Part shown: in pieces, positions 1-5,383 of the stretch
How positions within the stretch are numbered: the first letter of the stretch is position 1
Layout of the letters: every line of letters starts with the position of its first letter
Notes under the pieces: model-generated
Databases searched by the model: none
Told to the model about the DNA's origin: nothing
The model's input: only the letters and a program-made list of their open reading frames with translations
Position numbers and translations under genes: made by a program
DNA from: Rhodothermia bacterium
GTDB taxonomy: Bacteria > Bacteroidota > Rhodothermia > Rhodothermales > JABDKH01
Direction: 5' to 3'
Assembly (NCBI GenBank): GCA_018679295.1
Contig: JAHHLP010000157.1
Location: 1 to 6,308 of the forward strand
DNA length: 6,308 nucleotides

Positions 1-2025
1 GTCGCGGCCCTCGAACTCCATGGGGGCCTGGCCCGCCGATTCGGCAGTCGGTACCCAAACCGTCGACATATCCAGCAAGTTGACAAAGTAGTCGTTCGTG
101 AGCTGTCCGGGTCGGTCGGTAAATACGCCGTGCTTCGTTCCGGAGTAGTTGGCACCGAGTGTCCTCATGCCGCCGATCAACACCGTCATCTCGGGAGCCG
201 AAAGGCCCATGAGTTGCGCGCGATCGAGAAGCATCTCCTCTCCAGTCACCGCATACTCCTCCTTCTGGTAATTGCGGAACCCGTCTGCGTACGGCTCGAG
301 GTACTCAAACGACTCGGTGTCCGTCTGCTCTTCGGTAGCGTCGGTGCGTCCCGGCGTGAACGGAACGGTGATGTCGAAGCCGGCATCCCTCGCCGCTTTC
401 TCGACTCCGGCGCACCCTGCAAGCACGATCAGATCCGCCAACGAGACCTTCTTGCCGCCCGACTGAGCCGCGTTGAAGTTCTTCCGGATGCCTTCCAGTT
501 CGCCCAGCACCCGAGCGAGCTGCTTGGGCTCGTTGACTTCCCAATCTTTCTGCGGAGCCAGACGAATTCGGGCACCGTTCGCACCTCCGCGCTTGTCGGA
601 GCCTCGGAAAGTAGCCGCGGACGACCACGCCGTGTAGACCAACTCGCGAACGGAGAGTCCAGTGCCAAGGATGGCGCCTTTCAGGTCTTCCGCGTCGTCC
701 TCGTCGATTAGCTCATGATCGACGGCCGGCACCGGGTCCATCCAGATCAACTCCTCATCCGGCACCTCTGCTCCGAGGAAGCGGGCTCTCGGACCCATGT
801 CGCGGTGCGTGAGCTTGAACCAGGCACGCGCGAATGCGTCAGCGAACTCATTCGGGTTCTCCATGAAGTGCCGCGAGATCTTCTCGTATTCGGGATCGTG
901 GCGCATCGCCATGTCGGCGGTGGTCATTACGATCGGAACCTTCTTCGTCGGATCCTCGGGATCCGGAGCCATGTCTTCCTCCTCGATGTCCTTCGGTGTC
1001 CACTGCCAGGCACCGTAAGGGCTCTTGGTCAACTCCCAGTCGTATTTGAAAAGAACCCGGAAATAGTCCATATCCCACTGCGTAGGATCAGGCGTCCACG
1101 CCCCTTCAAGACCACTTGTAATCGCATCACGGCCCTTGCCGCTGCCATGGGTGCTCAGCCAGCCCAGACCTTGTGCTTCGATTGGCGCACCCTCCGGCTC
1201 GCGACCGAGCGCCGAATCCGGGCCCGCACCGTGCATCTTGCCAAACGTGTGCCCGCCGGCGGTGAGGGCTACGGTCTCGTAGTCGTTCATGGCCATCCGC
1301 TTGAACGTCTCGCGGATGTCCCGGCCAGACGCTACGGGATCGGGTTCTCCATTTGGGCCTTCGGGATTGACGTAGATAAGGCCCATCTGGACGGCGGCCA
1401 GCGGATTCTCCAGCTCTCGTTCGCCGCTGTAACGCTTGTCGCCCAACCACTCCGTCTCGCTGCCCCAGTAGGTGTCCTCTTCGGGCTCGAAGACATCCTC
1501 GCGGCCCCCGGCAAACCCAAAGGTCTTGAAGCCCATGGACTCGAGGGCACAGTTGCCGGTCAAGATTATCAGGTCGGCCCATGAAATCTTGTTGCCATAC
1601 TTCTGTTTGATGGGCCAGAGCAGACGTCGGGCTTTGTCAAGGTTGCCGTTATCCGGCCAGCTGTTTAGGGGGGCGAACCGTAGAGTGCCGGAACCCGATC
1701 CCCCACGGCCATCACCGATCCGGTAGGTACCCGCACTGTGCCACGCCATGCGAATGAAGAGCCCGCCATAGTGACCGTAATCGGCAGGCCACCAGTCCTG
1801 GGAGTCCGTCATCAGGTCGTAAAGGTCCTGCTTGATAGCCTGCAGGTTCAGCTTCTTGAACTCGTCGGCGTAATTGAAATCCTTGTCCACCGGGTTGGAC
1901 GCGGGCGAACCGTGGTGAAGAATCCTCAGGTTCAGCTGGTTTGGCCACCAGTCCTGGTTAGATGTACCGCCACCACTGCTCTTGGTCATGGCCCCGGTGA
2001 ACGGGCACTTGCCATTCGTGCTCAT
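1..2025 (-). CDS. katG: Catalase-peroxidase KatG, C-terminus cut by window edge
   Basis: Bifunctional heme enzyme that breaks down H2O2 (catalase) and oxidises organic donors (peroxidase). The frame is open from the ATG at 2025 to base 1, giving 675 residues with no stop; family members are about 720-750 aa, so roughly the last 50-70 residues lie outside. The N-terminus has the family's KCPFTG stretch. Distal heme residues are Arg92, Trp95 and His96 in FIRMAWHSAGTYR. The proximal His259 lies in AGGHTFG, with its partners Trp310 (EGAWTPDP) and Asp371 (TTADMAMR). The Met-Tyr-Trp crosslink specific to KatG can form from Trp95, Tyr218 (LIYVNPEGP) and Met244 (KRMAMND). Asp125 and the mobile Arg408 (THRDMGP) are also present, so a fully active enzyme is expected. 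The heme-free second domain begins near residue 425. The SD GAGGAC at 2031-2036 lies 5 nt before the ATG and supports this start. The gene has its own leader behind a terminator, so it is probably transcribed alone or as the first gene of a unit running left. Confidence 0.97.
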   Translation of the reverse strand, partial: MSTNGKCPFTGAMTKSSGGGTSNQDWWPNQLNLRILHHGSPASNPVDKDFNYADEFKKLNLQAIKQDLYDLMTDSQDWWPADYGHYGGLFIRMAWHSAGTYRIGDGRGGSGSGTLRFAPLNSWPDNGNLDKARRLLWPIKQKYGNKISWADLIILTGNCALESMGFKTFGFAGGREDVFEPEEDTYWGSETEWLGDKRYSGERELENPLAAVQMGLIYVNPEGPNGEPDPVASGRDIRETFKRMAMNDYETVALTAGGHTFGKMHGAGPDSALGREPEGAPIEAQGLGWLSTHGSGKGRDAITSGLEGAWTPDPTQWDMDYFRVLFKYDWELTKSPYGAWQWTPKDIEEEDMAPDPEDPTKKVPIVMTTADMAMRHDPEYEKISRHFMENPNEFADAFARAWFKLTHRDMGPRARFLGAEVPDEELIWMDPVPAVDHELIDEDDAEDLKGAILGTGLSVRELVYTAWSSAATFRGSDKRGGANGARIRLAPQKDWEVNEPKQLARVLGELEGIRKNFNAAQSGGKKVSLADLIVLAGCAGVEKAARDAGFDITVPFTPGRTDATEEQTDTESFEYLEPYADGFRNYQKEEYAVTGEEMLLDRAQLMGLSAPEMTVLIGGMRTLGANYSGTKHGVFTDRPGQLTNDYFVNLLDMSTVWVPTAESAGQAPMEFEGRD

Positions 2026-2060
2026 GAAACGTCCTCGAATCGATTTGACGGGAAAACTCA

Positions 2061-2101
2061 ACCTTGGAAGGTAGGATCGCTCCGCATCCATTTGCTGTCA
2101 A
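2061..2101 (-). promoter_or_regulatory. Possible katG promoter with a dyad at the start point
   Basis: Read on the minus strand, a perfect TTGACA lies at 2101-2096. Seventeen bases later comes GATCCT (2078-2073), which matches only 3 of 6 bases of the usual -10. Immediately downstream is the perfect dyad ACCTT-CC-AAGGT (2061-2072), about 36-47 nt before the katG ATG. A dyad over the transcription start would suit a repressor, but the protein is unknown. The -10 is weak, and Bacteroidota-type promoters differ from this consensus, so this is tentative. Confidence 0.3.
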
Positions 2102-2141
2102 CGAAAGGCACGGTTTATTGCGGAAGATTCACCTACTCGGT

Positions 2142-2168
2142 GCTACGAAAGCAAGATCAGCTCGTAGC
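2142..2168. repeat. 7-bp inverted repeat between pilin terminator and katG
   Basis: GCTACGA (2142-2148) and TCGTAGC (2162-2168) are perfect inverted repeats separated by 13 nt. No T-run follows on either strand, so it is not a standard terminator. It lies upstream of the proposed katG promoter and could be an activator site or simply chance. Confidence 0.3.
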
Positions 2169-2202
2169 GAACCTGCACCAGGACGAATTGGGACGTGCAC
2201 AA

Positions 2203-2241
2203 GAAAAGCGGCACCCCCAGGATCGCCCCGGAGATGCCGCT
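2203..2241 (-). terminator. Rho-independent terminator of the pilin-like gene
   Basis: On the minus strand AGCGGCA (2241-2235) pairs with TGCCGCT (2213-2207). The stem extends inward by five more pairs, including G-T wobbles, to make about 12 bp closed by an 11-nt loop. TTTTC follows directly (2207-2203). It lies 46 nt after the pilin-like stop codon and before the katG leader, so it should isolate the two transcripts. The other strand has no T-run. Confidence 0.8.
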
Positions 2242-2286
2242 CTCGACAACCGCCTACTCACGCGGTCAATGGATTTTCAAGACGCG

Positions 2287-2721
2287 TTAGCTCCCCACGT
2301 AGTCGGTAATCACGAGCGTTGAAATATCCGAGGGCTTCCCGCCCGTGACCGTCACCTCCACCTGGTTGCCGTTTTGTGCGCTGGTTCCGGTAATCACGAC
2401 CTGCGTCGCCGTGCTGACGTCGAGTTCGAAGTTACCGTTCAGATTTGTGTGGACACCCGAAGCCACAGAGTAACCCAAGGCCGAGAACGTAAGCGCTGAC
2501 CAGTCACACACACCGGTGCCGCAGTTGTTGCCGCCGCCCCCAAAGGCGGTGGCCTTCATCATCCATGCCTGCGCATCGGATGCGATTCGAATGCCGTCAT
2601 TGACCAGCGCATCAGCATTGGTCTTTTTCTGGTTCTCTCCGAAAGCCTGGATGCCGACGACCACAGCCAGCCCGACAATCACGATTCCAAGTACGAGCAG
2701 CAGAAGTTGCTGTTGACCCAT
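2287..2721 (-). CDS. Pilin-like membrane-anchored protein (144 aa)
   Basis: The N-terminus is MGQQQ followed by one long hydrophobic helix (about residues 6-27) that runs into a polar helix (about 28-57). A GGGG turn at 61-64, a Cys67-X4-Cys72 pair and a Thr/Val-rich, probably beta-stranded C-terminus follow. This is the general architecture of type IV pilin-like proteins: N-terminal alpha spine plus small globular domain. Gly2 before the helix could be a prepilin-peptidase site, but the +5 Glu typical of bacterial pilins is absent (Leu7). The Gln-rich start also recalls archaeal class III signal peptides. I recall similar short proteins in Rhodothermota/Ignavibacteria genomes, without an assigned function. 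The start is well fixed by the strong SD GAGGAGA ending about 7 nt before the ATG. It is a single gene with its own terminator. No pilus assembly gene (ATPase, PilC or PilD type) is in the window. The protein is likely real; its role in a filament is an inference. Confidence 0.8.
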   Translation of the reverse strand: MGQQQLLLLVLGIVIVGLAVVVGIQAFGENQKKTNADALVNDGIRIASDAQAWMMKATAFGGGGNNCGTGVCDWSALTFSALGYSVASGVHTNLNGNFELDVSTATQVVITGTSAQNGNQVEVTVTGGKPSDISTLVITDYVGS

Positions 2722-2810
2722 TGTAATCTCTCCTCACGAAATGATCGTATCTCAATTTGACGGATGTCGGGTAGTCGAAAAGCAGTTGTCCGACGCTCCA
2801 GCGGGCACAG

Positions 2811-2823
2811 ATGCGGCCCGCAT
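2811..2823. repeat. Perfect 13-nt palindrome ATGCGG-C-CCGCAT
   Basis: The arms 2811-2816 and 2818-2823 are perfectly complementary around one central base. GGGCAC occurs as a direct repeat on either side (2803-2808 and 2825-2830). It lies about 90-100 nt upstream of the pilin-like ATG. As DNA it resembles a dimer-binding site; as RNA only a short four-pair hairpin would form. Confidence 0.35.
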
Positions 2824-2850
2824 AGGGCACCCACCCAAAAGCCGTACCAT

Positions 2851-2875
2851 TATCACCGTTCATAGGAAGGTGATA
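2851..2875. promoter_or_regulatory. Candidate operator, TATCACC-N11-GGTGATA
   Basis: Two perfect 7-bp arms (2851-2857 and 2869-2875) are 18 bp apart centre to centre, close to two helical turns, as expected for a dimeric regulator. On the minus strand the sequence at the left arm reads GGTGATAAT, so it overlaps a GATAAT that resembles a -10 box. The site lies about 130-155 nt upstream of the pilin-like start. The binding protein is unknown, and chance cannot be excluded from one copy. Confidence 0.35.
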
Positions 2876-2981
2876 TTCGTCAGCCGCGCGACGAGCAATC
2901 AGAAAGGGCGGCAAAGTGGGCCAAATAGGTTAACCACGGAATCGTGGATGAATATGCGTGTCCGTTTCACGCGATGAAATC

Positions 2982-3025
2982 AAAAAACAGCGTGGCCCGT
3001 TTGTCAGCCGGGCAGAGTACTGTTT
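2982..3025 (-). terminator. Probable Rho-independent terminator for the 3109-3756 unit
   Basis: On the minus strand AAACAG (3025-3020) pairs with CTGTTT (2990-2985), and GCCCG (3013-3009) pairs with CGGGC (2999-2995). An internal loop lies between the two stems and a 9-nt loop caps the inner one. A run of six T follows (2987-2982), three of which take part in the outer stem. It begins about 83 nt after the stop at 3109-3111. The internal loop makes it weaker than the terminator at 2203-2241, but its position supports minus-strand transcription of the frames to its right. Confidence 0.45.
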
Positions 3026-3108
3026 CGAGACAGGAAGTCCCGGACAGATACTCAGCAGCCTTAGCCATTCGGTGCAGGCAGGGGGACGTCGTCAAACGAT
3101 TTGTGCTC

Positions 3109-3444
3109 TCAGAACAGGTAGACGATCCGTGCGGCTCCGTCATCCGACTCCTGATTAGACGACTGCATCCCGAGCGTCATGAACAGATCCCGGACTGACT
3201 CCGCCTCACGAACGTTTTCAGCGTTCCACGAATGCAAGTTCGCTAAGTCAACACCGCTCTCAGCGAGCGCTGTTGTCGTCGTCTCAAGATCTTGGGTCAC
3301 ACCGATCGACCATCGGTCTATGCCGCGGCTCCCGGAAAAGACGGTGACGTCTATTTGACGAATGATGTCGAGTCTGCCCATTGAATACAGGTCTTTGGGG
3401 GCTACAGGGATTCGGAACCAGGGATCGCACGAGACAAAACCCAT
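3109..3444 (-). CDS. Hypothetical protein, possibly the end of a truncated outer-membrane protein
   Basis: I do not recognise this 111-aa product. Codon use looks like that of real genes, and a likely terminator follows the stop, so the minus strand is probably coding here. The ATG at 3444 is the first start in frame, but it has no proper SD. The 24 codons before it, back to the TAG at 3517-3519, also read like protein (for example RANRRLWHGSRWALEFE). The alternating pattern around RWALEFE and the C-terminal RIVYLF, ending in Phe with Tyr at -3 and Ile at -5, resemble strands of an outer-membrane beta-barrel. The length is too short for a usual barrel. It may therefore be a 5'-truncated remnant, a small gene translated by coupling to the lipoprotein upstream, or a chance frame. 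There is no signal peptide at this start. Confidence 0.45.
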   Translation of the reverse strand: MGFVSCDPWFRIPVAPKDLYSMGRLDIIRQIDVTVFSGSRGIDRWSIGVTQDLETTTTALAESGVDLANLHSWNAENVREAESVRDLFMTLGMQSSNQESDDGAARIVYLF

Positions 3445-3516
3445 CTCGAACTCAAGCGCCCACCGGGACCCGTGCCAGAGTCGTCGATTGGCCCGGGCCC
3501 CGATGACGCCATAGTG

Positions 3517-3756
3517 CTACTTGACGGCCGTACTGTCTGATGCCGTGCTATTCCCGCCTTCCTCTTCACCCGGAGGTGGTGGAGGTAGCCTGAAGTAGCG
3601 CTCGAGCTGCTTGCCTTGCTTGATTTCCGCCGCCTCGAATGTCACCTCCTGACCATCATCCGCCACAAGCGGATCGGAACAGGCGGTAACAAAGACGGGG
3701 CTGACAGCCAGAACACCGACCATAGCCAGCGTCTGAAGGTTTTTGCGCAGGTTCAT
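3517..3756 (-). CDS. Small predicted lipoprotein (79 aa)
   Basis: The start at 3756 gives MNLRKNLQTL, a basic n-region, followed by a hydrophobic core (about residues 10-24) and the lipobox V-T-A-C with lipidated Cys26. The mature part is only about 54 residues. It is acidic, with a PPPPP stretch near residues 58-62, EEE, and a Ser/Thr-rich tail ending TAVK. The same frame is open upstream to 3921, but a start there would bury the signal peptide about 55 residues inside, so the 3756 ATG is preferred even though its SD is poor (AGCGAAACA precedes it). The protein should be exported, lipidated and held at the envelope. No known domain is recognised and the function is unknown. It is followed 72 nt downstream, in the same frame, by the unassigned frame ending at 3109, which may be co-transcribed. 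Confidence 0.75.
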   Translation of the reverse strand: MNLRKNLQTLAMVGVLAVSPVFVTACSDPLVADDGQEVTFEAAEIKQGKQLERYFRLPPPPPGEEEGGNSTASDSTAVK

Positions 3757-4154
3757 TGTTTCGCTATCAATAGGGCTCACGCTCTCGCCCGCGCAGATGA
3801 GAGCATTTACAGAGGTGCGGCGCTGGATTAGAATAGAATATTGTCCCAGCGCGTACGCGGGCCGCTGCCTGAATTGCCGTTGGCAGAGACCGAGCACATT
3901 GTACAGAGACTTTATCGGCAAGATCGGTCGAAACTTAAGAGCATGGTCGTTCGCAAGAGGGCCACTCTCTCAATCGATTCGAAACCAAGTGCAACCACTG
4001 CCGGCGACCGCTCACCGGCTCCCTGAGGGTGTTTGCTCGCTTTATTCAATTCGCTTTGGAGTCGATAACCATTTCGACGACTTTTCCCGACCATGAATGA
4101 CTGACCGCGCATTTGCGCCCGCGTCCAGACAGGACGCCTGGAGGTAATCCCATT
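3757..4154. other. Divergent spacer between two lipoprotein genes
   Basis: This 398-base stretch separates a minus-strand and a plus-strand lipoprotein gene and should carry both promoters. I see no convincing gene in it. An AT-rich patch on the minus strand (3827-3840, containing TATTCT and TCTAAT) could be a -10 region for the left gene, with the perfect 10-bp palindrome CGCGTACGCG (3850-3859) near where the -35 would be. No consensus -35 is present. The last 50 bases form the hairpin leader of the right gene. Confidence 0.5.
4107..4145 (+). promoter_or_regulatory. Tandem hairpins ending just before the SD of the Cys-rich lipoprotein
   Basis: The 12-base palindrome GCGCA-TT-TGCGC (4107-4118) is followed by the stem-loop GCGTCC-AGACA-GGACGC (4121-4137). 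The SD GGAGGT begins at 4140, two bases later. A competing stem TCCAG (4124-4128) with CTGGA (4138-4142) would use the same bases and cover the first part of the SD. The two folds exclude each other, so translation could be controlled by RNA folding. No known riboswitch class is recognised. The pairing is read from the sequence; the regulatory role is an inference. Confidence 0.4.
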
Positions 4155-4775
4155 ATGAAGAACCTGACTATCCCCCTGACACTGACGTTGGCAATTGCGA
4201 TAAGTGCAGCTCTGACCGGCTGCGACAGCAACAGCGAGAAGGGTGGTGACCTCTCCGCCGAGACTTCGGAAGCCGTTGCCAAAACGTTCTCGGATGCCTT
4301 CTCGATTGTGTCGCTGGCGCTCGTAGAGATTCAGTCCGGAAAGAGTCAGTCGGTGGCCGGCGCGACGAGTCCGCAGGGAGCCTGCCCGGAAGGGGGATCC
4401 TTCGACGTAAGTGGATCGAGTTCAGCATCGCAAAGCAGCTTCAGCGTGGATGTCTCCATCGATTTCAATGACTGCAATGGTCTGAACGGGTCTCTGGCTA
4501 TCGACGGATCAGGGGCCTTCAGCGAGACGGCCGTGTCGCTCGATATCTTCTTCGACGGTGCTATCTCCGGAGATCAGTGCTCTCTGTCCTTCGATCGCTT
4601 CCGCGAAACCCTGGATTCCGACTTTCAAACCGGCAACACGATCTTGACGCTCGATGGGAACTACCGCGGCGCTTGCTCGCAGCAGGAGTTCACGTGTTCG
4701 TTCAACGACGTCGTGGTGGATACGTCATCCGAAGACGACGTTGCGCTTGTACAGCGGTACTGCAGTCTCCGATAA
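4155..4775 (+). CDS. Cys-rich predicted lipoprotein (206 aa)
   Basis: The ATG at 4155 follows the SD GGAGGT (4140-4145) with suitable spacing. It begins MKNLTIPLTLTLAIAISAAL and ends its signal with the lipobox L-T-G-C, so Cys23 is lipidated. The frame is open a further 14 codons upstream, but no good SD or signal peptide supports an earlier start. The mature part is rich in Ser, Asp and Gly, with alternating hydrophobic stretches (FSVDVSIDF, AVSLDIFF, NTILTLDGNY) that suggest a beta-sheet fold. Six further cysteines (77, 107, 142, 174, 181, 203) could form three disulfides, consistent with an oxidising location outside the inner membrane. No known domain is recognised. Asp follows the lipid Cys, which in E. 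coli would favour inner-membrane retention, but the rule may not apply here. The gene faces away from its left neighbour, converges on its right one and seems to be transcribed alone. Confidence 0.85.
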   Translation: MKNLTIPLTLTLAIAISAALTGCDSNSEKGGDLSAETSEAVAKTFSDAFSIVSLALVEIQSGKSQSVAGATSPQGACPEGGSFDVSGSSSASQSSFSVDVSIDFNDCNGLNGSLAIDGSGAFSETAVSLDIFFDGAISGDQCSLSFDRFRETLDSDFQTGNTILTLDGNYRGACSQQEFTCSFNDVVVDTSSEDDVALVQRYCSLR

Positions 4776-4823
4776 CACCTGACCATCGTGTGGCGGCGCG
4801 TTCGATTGAATCGCGACACAGAA

Positions 4824-4850
4824 CCTGCCAACGATGCGATTGGCATCAGG
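4824..4850. repeat. Inverted repeat between two convergent genes
   Basis: TGCCAA (4826-4831) and TTGGCA (4840-4845) are perfect arms around an 8-nt loop, and CCT/AGG outside can extend the stem with a small bulge. It overlaps the stop codon of the NTF2-fold gene (4846-4848) and lies about 50 nt after the lipoprotein stop. No T-run follows on either strand. It may act as a weak bidirectional terminator or protect transcript ends. Confidence 0.35.
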
Positions 4851-5247
4851 TCATGTGCTCGAAATGAGCGGACAGGTCGACGTATCTTTCGATGAGCCAT
4901 TGGTCGTCGGCATATCTCCTCCAGAGGACGATGTAGGACCCTCGGTGTGGAGGTAGATCACCGTTGTCCTCTGTGGTGACCACGGTTGTGAAGCGTGCCT
5001 GCTCAATCGCCCATTCCCCCGCCACGCGAAGCCGAACCTGTGACACCGAGTAGTCGAAGTCGTAGGTCTGGAAGGGGGCGCTGAGCCAGGCGCGAATCTG
5101 GGGTTTGCCGACGATGGCATCACTGCGGGCCGGGAGCCAGACAGCGTCGTCGGCGACTACCTCCAGGAAGTCTTCTGCGGAGCCTCCGTTGATTGCACTG
5201 ATCCACCTTTCGCGTTGACGAGCAATAGCCGCTTCAGGGGTGTTCAT
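4846..5247 (-). CDS. NTF2-fold protein, SnoaL/DUF4440-like (133 aa)
   Basis: The length and pattern match the SnoaL/DUF4440 branch of the NTF2-like superfamily. An N-terminal helix has the RERWISAINGG motif (about 12-22). It leads into the short VVADDAVWLP segment (30-39), then GKPQIRAWL (47-55). Four curved strands follow, including YSVSQVRLRVAGEWAIEQARF and GSYIVLWRR, and the protein ends with DDQWLIERYVDLS. Members include small-molecule isomerases and hydrolases, as well as many proteins of unknown role with a ligand pocket. No catalytic set can be named here, so the substrate is unknown. It has no signal peptide and is probably cytoplasmic. The ATG at 5247 follows a weak purine-rich SD (AAGAAAGAG). 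The gene is convergent with the Cys-rich lipoprotein and divergent from the lipoprotein on its right, so it is likely a single-gene unit. Confidence 0.85.
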   Translation of the reverse strand: MNTPEAAIARQRERWISAINGGSAEDFLEVVADDAVWLPARSDAIVGKPQIRAWLSAPFQTYDFDYSVSQVRLRVAGEWAIEQARFTTVVTTEDNGDLPPHRGSYIVLWRRYADDQWLIERYVDLSAHFEHMT

Positions 5248-5283
5248 CTCTTTCTTCGCCGTCGGATCGTTGCTGCCGGTTCA

Positions 5284-5344
5284 AAGACCTACGTGTGCGG
5301 GCCAGAGGAACCACAGGTCTTCCGAGCGTTAAGGATACAACGCT
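5284..5344. promoter_or_regulatory. Two dyads in a divergent promoter region
   Basis: AAGACCT (5284-5290) and AGGTCTT (5315-5321) are perfect arms. An inner GTG/CAC (5293-5295 with 5312-5314) could lengthen the stem. AGCGTT (5325-5330) and AACGCT (5339-5344) form a second dyad around 8 bases. Both lie in the 136-base spacer between the NTF2-fold gene (minus) and the predicted lipoprotein at 5384 (plus), where both promoters must be. They could be operators or leader hairpins. No consensus promoter is clear. Confidence 0.35.
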
Positions 5345-5383
5345 TTCCAGGTTTCCAAACCGCGTTGGGCCTTGCCGCCGCAC

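Larger units (their letters stand above)
2722..3108. other. Non-coding gap upstream of the pilin-like gene
   Basis: This 387-base stretch shows no convincing gene; short frames here look like chance openings. It holds the pilin-like SD (GAGGAGA within 2728-2736, minus), two dyads (2811-2823 and 2851-2875) and a likely minus-strand terminator (2982-3025) for the unit to its right. The pilin-like promoter should lie here, but no canonical -35/-10 pair stands out. A GATAAT on the minus strand overlaps the left arm of the second dyad and lacks a matching -35. Confidence 0.6.

Noticed and set aside
130..2322. Long plus-strand open frames opposite katG (130-711, 715-1584, 1738-2322).
   Set aside because: They lie antisense to an intact KatG frame with all its active-site residues. 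Their translations are Arg/Leu/His-rich with no recognisable pattern, as expected for shadows of GC-rich coding DNA.
2910..2923. A sigma-54-like promoter on the minus strand (TGGCC...TTTGCC).
   Set aside because: Only 8 bases lie between the GG and GC elements; sigma-54 promoters need 10, and this spacing is strict.
2612..2977. Short frames in the pilin-like upstream gap on both strands (2612-2914 minus, 2741-2977 plus).
   Set aside because: One overlaps the well-supported pilin-like gene in another frame, neither has an SD or a protein-like composition, and the region is rich in dyads.
3757..3921. An N-terminal extension of the 79-aa lipoprotein to a start at 3921.
   Set aside because: It would place the basic n-region, hydrophobic core and lipobox about 55 residues inside the protein, which is incompatible with a lipoprotein signal.
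3743..4112. Frames in the divergent spacer (3743-4096 plus, 3912-4112 minus).
   Set aside because: There is no SD, no recognisable domain and unusual composition. One overlaps the lipoprotein start and its probable promoter region.
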